From Artemia franciscana (taxonomy: Eukaryota > Arthropoda > Branchiopoda > Anostraca > Artemiidae): 64,000 nucleotides of DNA. Below the pieces are notes generated by a model. It had not been told where the DNA came from. It did not search any database and saw only the letters and a list, made by a program, of their open reading frames with translations. Both the position numbers and the translations under genes were made by a program. Where the stretch lies: positions 6,401,011-6,465,010 of the forward strand of contig NC_088873.1 of the NCBI RefSeq assembly GCF_032884065.1, read 5' to 3'. Positions within the stretch are counted from its first letter, which is position 1; every line of letters starts with the position of its first letter. Below are positions 54,905 through 64,000 of this stretch, piece by piece.

Positions 54905-56147
54905 TTTGAAAAACGAACAGAAATCAAATAAAGAAAGAAAGTTTTTTTTAAATGAAAGTAAGGAGCAACATTAAAACTCAAACCAACAGTAATTATTCCG
55001 TACATGAAGGCTGAACTGAAACAGTGAAACATAGTGCCACAGTGAAACACGGCCTCTGAAACACAGTGGTCGTTTAATTAGAAAAAGAAGCTTTTTTAAA
55101 AGTGCTAACAGTTTTATCATAAAGAGCAAGGTAAGCTGAGGTAAGCTACCCAGAGCACCGCTTCTGCGGGGTTGCCCACTGTGGTCCAATTTTTCACTTT
55201 GAATTAGCTTTTATTTTGCTTATATCTGAGGCAGTAAGGGGGGAGGGGGGCTGTAATTAATTTTTCCCCGGGCGCCACTAACCCTAGGAACAACTCTGAA
55301 TCCTAGCAGTGATTTGCACGATGTTATTAACTAAATGACAAAAAATTTATTTGAAGCGGCAATTAGGATCAGTATTTCCAAAATAAATTAAAAGATTTGG
55401 CACAAAGGCTTTCAATTTCCAGGGGAATAAAATATAATTTTGGAGAAAAAACTGACCATGAGAAAATGGGCATAATCTAAGCCCATGCGTCGAAAATACT
55501 TTTAAGTAGAGGGAGCAATGCAATCAAGGTATTTTGCGTGCTTTTGCTTTCGACGCTTATCATATTACACTTAACCACATTAAAAATATGTAATTATAAT
55601 CATATTTTTTCCCTTTTCCCTTTACTTCTACTTACTTTTAACCTTCTTGTTTTTCTTATTATTATTATGTTTCTGTTATTGTTATGTTTAATGTTATGTT
55701 TCTGTTTCGGTTGTTTCTATTATTATTATAATGTTTCTTATTAAATCTTATTATTTTTGTTTTTTACTTGTGTTTCTTATTTTTCTTGTTCCAAGCTGGT
55801 ATTCTGAGTTTCTTGTTGAATGCTTTCTTTCTATTTATGCTACAAATATATATCGAATTTTTCGTTTTATTTCCCTCCTTACGATAGAGAAAATCCAAAA
55901 AAGGTATACGATTTAAATATTTAATTAAACAGTTATCTCCCCCTTCTTTTATTCGCCTTGTTATATCTGACTTACCAAGTAGTTGTAAGCTTTCTTTCTG
56001 TCTCTTTGCCCCTGTGATTTATTTTACAATGGATTTTGAAATAATGATTTAAAATAGATTTAATCCTGCAATACCCAACATAAACAATCCTATTCAAATA
56101 TATCCTAATTAAAATACATTTTAATTACAGAACAAATAACAAAAAAA
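54905..56147. other. AT-rich sequence downstream of NDUFB9
   Basis: No gene was seen. A partial R-A arm lies at 54,955-55,010 (aaagtaaggagcaacattaa). The T-rich stretch at 55,590-55,900 gives hydrophobic open frames only through composition. The NDUFB9 3' UTR must lie just below 56,147, but no clear AATAAA could be tied to it. Confidence 0.4.
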
Positions 56148-56338
56148 CTAATGATCTTTGGGTAGTTCATAATCACCAAATTTCTTCCTGTAATAATCTA
56201 CATACTCCTTTTTCCTTTGCTCTCGTTTGGCAAAATAGTCGGGATACTGTGCTTTCTCATCTGGGTGCCAGTAATCCAACATATGATCGTATTCATGGGG
56301 ATTCCTCATATAAGCCACCCCACCAGGGTCACGTGGAA
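56148..56338 (-). CDS. NDUFB9: NDUFB9 (complex I B22 subunit), last exon
   Basis: On the minus strand a tttctag acceptor opens 191 bp that end in TAG (56,150-56,148). After a split codon the 62 residues read [10 protein letters not shown], and later [20 protein letters not shown] and [18 protein letters not shown]9 proteins have a P-x-PGG motif followed by a D[19 protein letters not shown] block, so the match is specific. NDUFB9 is an accessory LYR-family subunit in the membrane arm of mitochondrial NADH:ubiquinone oxidoreductase. The LYR part would be in upstream exons, which are not in the window. The C-terminus is shorter than in the human protein. A 5.65 kb hAT element starts 78 bp upstream of the acceptor, in the intron. 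Confidence 0.92.
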
Positions 56339-56709
56339 CTAGAAATAGTTGGAAATGTTAGTTATACGACTGGATTCAAGGAGACTGATCCTTTTTTCGT
56401 TGGGTTAGGTCAGAATCAGTGCTGCAACAAGTACTCCAAATTTTTACTTAAGTATCAAGTATTAAGTACTCATTATTTTTTTTACTTAAATATCAAGTAA
56501 TAAGTACTTTCCAAATTCTCACTTAAGTATCAAATATCAAATCCTTGCCAAAATTGTACTTAAGTAATACTTCAAGTACTACTTCAAGTATTTATTCTAT
56601 GTATATGGCTTCTAAGCCCCTTCCCTTGCCTATAAAATGTCCCCTGTCATTCCTCTCTTGGAAACCTTAATCAAGAACCAGAATTTCTGTTTTATTGTTT
56701 TTAACGTTT

Positions 56710-57490
56710 CCCTTATTCAGCTGGTACACACCCAACGAAGTCCAAGAAAATAATCTTAACCAATTTTCAACACAACGGCTTGAAAGGAAAAGAATATTAA
56801 AATAATTAAGTGCAGTCAAAAACCTCTTGATTGGATTAGACATATCACATGACAGGATTAACACAGTGCACGTAGAGTTGAACTTCTGGCGATAAGCATT
56901 CAATCAAATCTGGCACGTTTAAAAAAAAAGGGTTATTCTGAAACATGTGGGAATAATGGAAAAAATATTGAAAGTATTGTTCTCCATTGTTTGGCTGGTA
57001 CATACCCAACGAAGTCCAAAAAATAATCTGAACCAATTTTCAACACAACGGCTTGAAATAAAATACTTTTAGAACAATTAAGTACAGTCGAAAAACTCCT
57101 GATTGGATCAGATAGATCACATGACAGGATTAACACAGTGCATGTAGAGTTGAACTTCTGGTGATTAGTGTTCAGTCAAATCTGACACATTTGAAAAAAT
57201 ACACGGTTATTCTGAAACATGTGGGAATGAAAAAAAAAATATTGAAAATATTTTTTCCCTTGTTTGGGTGGTAGACACCCAACAAAGTCCAAAAAATAAT
57301 CTGAACCAATTTTCAACACAACGGCTTGAAAGAAAAAGACTATCAAAACAATTAAGTGCAGTCAAAAAACTTCTGATTGCATCAGACAGATCACATGACA
57401 GGATTAATACAGTGCACATAGAGTTGAACTTCTGGCGATTAGTTTTCAGTCAAATCTGGCATGTTTGAAAAAATACAGTGTTATTCTGAA
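56710..57490 (+). repeat. 275-bp tandem repeat, three units
   Basis: The landmarks ggtacacacccaacgaagtc, ggtacatacccaacgaagtc and ggtagacacccaacaaagtc lie at about 56,722, 56,997 and 57,272. Each unit goes on with ccaattttcaacacaacggc, atcacatgacaggatta and gagttgaacttctgg. The frames inside come from the repeat and are not genes. Confidence 0.9.
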
Positions 57491-57949
57491 ACATGTCAGA
57501 ATGGTGGAAAAACCATTGAAAATAGAAAAATAAACTTTGGATTGGCTTTAAAACAGATAAAAGGTAATAAAGTAGTTCATTCTCTGATTCAATAAATAAA
57601 AACCTTAGCAACAAAAAAAAACTCAAATTTAAAAGTAAGGAGCCAAGTGAGTCAGTTGCAGACTTTTTTAACAAGAGAAATTAAAGCTCAATAATCAAAA
57701 ATCAATTGATGGCATGTCTCGCCCTCGGCACCTTTACAAGGAAACTGCCTCAAGTTTTCAAGTTAAATTTCAGACACGCTATGAAAATGTATGGCATCTA
57801 TATCCTTTGGCTGGTTTTCACTCAAGCAAGCCGCATGGTATGTAGTCAATTCAGATGGTCGGTAAAACTCCCTACAAACATATATTATAAAATCACAAGC
57901 CTGCAGCACGTCCGCTGATCCAGACGCATTTCATACAGCTGGTCAAACT

Positions 57950-58861
57950 GCAGAATGAATGAATGAATCAATGAATGCACTTTTTTTATCCGTAAAAGTA
58001 TAAAAAAACACAAAGTACAGAGTATTATAAATAAACTAAAACAATGAACAGCAAGAAAAAAAATCAGACTAACAAAACACAACATGGACTAATTAACCAG
58101 TATTAATATGGAAAAAGGCTGCAGAGGGTTGTAAACGTGAATAACGTAGATAGTCTTTTTCCATAAATCATCACCGGAAGACCGAATCCAAGAAGGCATA
58201 TCTATTAAACCAAATCGAGCAATTATTTTTCTGTTTTGGTGCCATCTAGGAAACTGGAGGAGGATTTTGTATGGGGATTTTTCTTACAAAACAGACGAGC
58301 CATGCCAGATGAAAACAAAAGCACAGGGGCGCAATAAGCGTTATAAGTCATGCACAAACCGTTGCGTTTGTAACGGCTTTTGTTTGGGGATATTTTTCTG
58401 TAAGCGACGTGTAGGTTTTTCATGGCTTGATTCACTAGGGATGAAAAGGTAGTGGAAAGTGTTGGACCAAAACACAGACCAAGCCAACTAACTAAAGAAG
58501 AACATGGCAGAATTGCAGTCCCAGCAACAAATGGAGCAACCGTCCAAGGGCTATTAAAACAAATAAACTTGCATTTAGACGCATTAACTGACAGTCCAAT
58601 CTTAGATAGCTTATTGGTTAATATAGTAAAATTGGAAAGCAATCCACAGCAAGTCTGGGCAACAAGAAGAACGTCGTCTGCATATGCAACAGAAGACAAA
58701 CCAATATTACCATAAGAAACAGAACTTTTAAGGGGATGCAGGAACGATGCAAGCACACATTTAAATATACTAGAAGACAATACGGCAGAAGTTGCAACCT
58801 ATCTATTTCTAACTGCAGTTTTCATACCATGAAGTGGTAAAAACCATGAGACTAAGCTGAA
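57950..58861 (-). pseudogene. LINE reverse transcriptase fragment with (ATTC)n tail
   Basis: On the minus strand a frame begins near 58,861 (SQKIFSLVSWFLPLHGMKTA), has one stop near 58,800, and continues through SSSIFKCVLASFLHP to the catalytic AYADDVLLVAQ box, then LSKIGLSVNASKCKFICF. It decays after about 58,223. It ends downstream in an attcattcattc tail at about 57,950-57,972. This is only the second half of a reverse transcriptase, of a LINE family different from both the RTE and the element at 35.4-37.4 kb. The upstream side is cut by the R-F array. Confidence 0.8.
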
Positions 58862-58886
58862 AATCTTCTGAGAAAAAAGGAATAAA

Positions 58887-60010
58887 ACAAGAGCTAAGAG
58901 CTCATATGGCACTTGTGACGAGGTCAGAAGAGCCAAGAGCTCATAGGGCATGAGCTCTAGCAAAATAATCAGAATAAATAGATTAATTTAAAAGAAAAAT
59001 CAGAGGCTTAATGTTGGTGGGCATTTAAAATAAGAGCTCTGAGACACAAGGTCCTTTTAAATATCAAAATTCATTAAGATCCAATCACCCACTCACAAGT
59101 TAAAAATACCTCATTTTTCTAATTTTTCCTCTCCCTTCAACCCCCTCCCAGATGGTTGAATTGGGGAAATCAACTTTATCAAGTCAATTTGTGCAGGTCC
59201 CTGACACGCCTACCAATTTTTATTGTCCAAGCACGTCCAGAAGTACCAAACTCCCCAACGCACTGGACCCCCCTAACTACCCCAAAGAGAGTGGATCCAG
59301 TCCCGTTTCGTCAATCACGTATCTACGACATTTGCTTATTCTACCCACCAAGTTTCATCCCGATCTCTCCACTCTAAACGTTTTCCAAGATTTCCGGTTT
59401 CCCCCTCCAACTCTCACCCAATGTCACCAGAACTGGTCGGGGTTTAAAATAAGAGATCTGAGATATGAGTTCCTTCTTAATATGAAATTCAAAATACCTC
59501 ACGAATGGTCATACGCTCTTAAGTTAAAAATACCTAATTTTTTCTAATTTTTCAGAATTAACCCTCCCCCCAACTTCCCAAAAGAGAGTGAATTCGTTCT
59601 GTTTATGTCAATCACGTATCTAGGACTTGTGCTTATTTTTCCCAATAAGTTTCATGCCGATCCCTTTACTTTAAGCATTTTCCAAGATTTTAGGTTTCCC
59701 CCTCCAATGTCACCTGATCCGGTCGGAATTTAATGTAAGAGCTCTGAGACATGACATCTTCCTAAATATCAAATTTAATTAAGATCCGATCTAATTTTTC
59801 CTAATTAACCATCCTCCCACTCCCCCCCCAGATGGTCAAATCAGGGAGACAACTATTTCAAATTTAATCTGGTCTGGTCCCTGATACACGTGGCAAATTT
59901 CATCGTCCTAGCTTATCTGGTAGTGCCTAAACTAGCAAAACCAGGACTGATAGACCAACAGACCTACAGAACTTATGATCACTGTATGTCACTTGGTAGA
60001 TACCAAGTGC
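58887..60010 (+). repeat. Family R-F array, copy 3, nested in the hAT element
   Basis: It starts acaagagctaagagctcata and ends in the hairpin cacttggt-agat-accaagtg (59,990-60,009), as copy 2 does. Three to four units lie inside, with cattaagatccaatcaccca at about 59,077 and later copies. Confidence 0.85.
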
Positions 60011-60134
60011 CATACAAAGTAATTTTTCTCTGGGAGTGGAATATTTGGTTGAAGGTTGGCTTCAGTATGACTTATTTTGGAAAAGGGTTATTTCCATGCT
60101 TTGGGCAAGCCATGGTTGGAAGTAGTTATAGGCC

Positions 60135-61290
60135 CTACTAAACTGAAGGAAAACTCGACTTTCTTAAAACTTGAACCCCCCCTTGCCCTATTTTAGATAA
60201 AAGCTTGTGATATCAGAGCTCGATATGAGCCCTGATCCTAGTCATCTTTGGTCTAGCTTTCATTTTGATCTGTTGCTCCATTCGCAAGTTATACTAAATT
60301 AAACCAAAAGCTTCACTGAGATCCATCAATCTCTCGCAAGCTCCACTGAATTAAATAAAAAACTCAACTTTTAATTAAGCTAAGGTCTCCATCCCAGAAC
60401 TCAAGGTATACCATACTCTTAGGCATCTTTATTCAATTTTCATCGAAATTCATCTCCATATGCAAGTTACAGTGAATTAAATAAAAAACTTGAATTTTTT
60501 TAACACTTAAAGCCCCATCGCCCTAATTGAGCTCAATTTTAAATCCAAATAGTTCAATTTCAATACAAATCTGACTGGTGGTTCTCTTGCTATATTTGAT
60601 TGCACAGACAGGCGGACAGACAGACAGATCTCAAAAACCTATCTTGATGGATATTTTCCACTATCCAAAGAGGTGATGATACCTGGATGTTGATATACCA
60701 TTGTTTTCCTTTTTTGGATCCAATTAGCCAACATGGCTACCTAAGACGTTGCAAAATCCGTCTGTCTGTCTGTCCGTCCGTGTAATCACGTATAGGGGGA
60801 GAAACTCTGGTTGGATTTGGATGAAAATTTTGATGGCCAGATTTGATGCCAAGGATCATAAGACCTATCAAGTTGAAAGATGAAGATCCTAGCTCAAATA
60901 AAACAGGGGGAAGAGGGCTTTACCTGCTAAAAACAGTTTTTCGTTTAATTTAGAGTAACTTGCAACTGGAGTGATGGATCTGAATGAAAATTGATCCAAA
61001 GAGGCCTAAGACCATGACACATATCAAGTTTTGAGATGCAGACCCTAGCTCAAATTAAACAAGGGGGAGTGGGTTTTAATTCCTGAAAAATTTAAGTTTT
61101 CTGTTTAATTTAATATAACTTGCAAATGGAGTAATGGATCCGAATGAAAACTAGACCAAAGATGCCTAAGATCAGGGCTCATATCAAGTTCTGGTACCAC
61201 AAAGCTTATATCAAATAGGGCGAGAGGGAGAGGGTTTTAAGTCTTAAGAAAGTTGAGTTTTCCTTTAATTTAGTAGGGCCTATAGCTTAT
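60135..61290. repeat. Large inverted pair with tandem sub-repeats
   Basis: The left arm (60,135-60,620) is approximately the reverse complement of the right arm (60,755-61,290). Examples are atatgagccctgatcctagt with its inverse aagatcagggctcatatcaa at about 61,168, and a gttatactaaatt word with tataacttgcaaatgg. Each arm also repeats internally about every 155-170 bp. The centre (60,600-60,775) is bracketed by cagacagacag and ctgtctgtctg. Confidence 0.75.
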
Positions 61291-61749
61291 AAATGGAGTG
61301 ACAAATCTGAAGTCAAATTCGTCTGAATACCTGAATTTGCTGGAAGGAATTTGACAAAATACCACTGCATTATATCCAGCAAGAATTGTCTAGACTTGTT
61401 TATTGCAGACAACATTTAGATGCGCAAAGATTCATAGCTTCAGTAGTTTTACCAATAATATGGTCCTGAAGATGATGAAATGGTAGAAATCTGGTTCAGT
61501 TGATGAGATGACAAAACTTAAACACTAATGTCAGAAATATAAGCCCAAATTGACTACAGTATGCAACATTTAGCACAAAACAACGGATTTTAGCTCACTG
61601 TCGACCAGTGAACTGTGAAATAATTTCAATTTTCTTTGTTATATAACTTTTAAACAAAAATTAAGCCAAGTGTTAATCATACTATAATTTTTTTTTTCAT
61701 AAAAAACAAATACATTATTTCATATCTAAAAATAGGGCATGGAACTATA

Positions 61750-61890
61750 TCTGTGTTTACTCTAAATCTAAAGGGTGATGTTTTCTTGTACATTGCCAAA
61801 GCACAGACAAACAAAAGCTATATCTGAGTTTGCTCTAAATCTAAAGGTGATGTTTTCTTGTACATTGCCAAAGCACACACACACAAAATT
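61750..61890 (+). repeat. 70-bp direct repeat, two units
   Basis: ctatatctgtgtttactcta and ctatatctgagtttgctcta begin two copies that share gatgttttcttgtacattgc. Confidence 0.85.
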
Positions 61891-62077
61891 TTCGTGTTAA
61901 AGGTAAAGTATTTGAAAAACAAGTACATTAAAAGTATCCTAAGGAATAAGTATTTCGTAATCTTACTTAAGCATCAAGTAATAAGTACACCCTAGAGTTT
62001 TTACTTAAGTACAAGTACAAGTAATGAAAAATTTTACTTAAGTAGTACTTCAAGTAAGTGACAGCACTGGTCAGAAT

Positions 62078-64000
<1,923 letters not shown>

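Larger units (their letters stand above)
56417..62069. mobile_element. hAT-type DNA transposon, 5,653 bp, in the NDUFB9 intron
   Basis: The ends are cagtgctg and its inverse cagcactg, flanked by the perfect 8-bp duplication gtcagaat (56,409-56,416 and 62,070-62,077). Subterminal regions on both sides are packed with acttaagta words (56,446-56,600 and 61,965-62,060), the usual binding-site clusters of hAT ends. No hAT transposase frame was recognised. The interior holds a 275-bp tandem, a LINE fragment, an R-F array and an inverted pair. It is a non-autonomous element swollen by nested insertions. Confidence 0.9.

Noticed and set aside
57706-57918. 70-codon plus-strand frame inside the hAT element as transposase
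   Set aside because: It has no hAT dimerisation motif and is far shorter than a transposase.

Overview
This is animal, very probably arthropod, nuclear DNA: AT-rich, intron-containing and dominated by transposable elements and tandem repeats. Two nuclear-encoded genes of mitochondrial biology are recognisable by split exons with GT/AG borders, namely a TMEM14-family gene and the complex I subunit NDUFB9. The style of the dispersed repeats reminds me of branchiopod crustaceans such as Artemia, but that is recollection and was not checked. No bacterial operons, CRISPR array, rRNA, tRNA gene, LTR retrotransposon or viral sequence was recognised.

Layout. 0-21 kb is mostly repeat-derived: an RTE retrotransposon 3' fragment split by a 1.1 kb insertion (301-1690), repeat families that I call R-A to R-D, a small cluster of duplicated terminal-exon-like sequences (10,969-11,454), long microsatellites (12.96-13.37 kb), a caspase-like gene fragment without its catalytic cysteine (16.43-16.67 kb) and a nearly complete but broken Tc1/mariner element (18,260-19,225). 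21.7-25.5 kb holds a near full-length RTE-type non-LTR retrotransposon with an uninterrupted 974-codon endonuclease/reverse transcriptase frame. 25.5-31 kb contains minisatellites and two coding exons of a TMEM14 gene on the minus strand. 31-39.3 kb carries LINE remnants and four kinds of foldback (inverted-repeat) element, some with clear target duplications. 39.7-46.8 kb is occupied by family R-F arrays (about 285-bp units), R-A and R-B. 47-50 kb has two tRNA-derived SINEs in opposite orientation around a decayed RTE copy. 50.46-53.35 kb is a ten-unit, 289-bp satellite in which two subtypes alternate. The last 8 kb carries the final exon of NDUFB9, then a 5.65 kb hAT element in the preceding intron with a perfect 8-bp duplication, itself loaded with nested repeats, and finally an (AT)n tract.

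How it fits together. There is no operon or pathway here. The two host genes are independent minus-strand genes whose introns have taken up transposons. The retrotransposon copies give a relative history: one coding-intact RTE copy, one 5'-truncated and decayed copy, and one fragment that a later insertion split. The strongest points for follow-up are the intact RTE, the hAT element in NDUFB9, the alternating satellite, the cysteine-less caspase-like fragment, and the TMEM14 splice donor that overlaps an in-frame stop and abuts a minisatellite.
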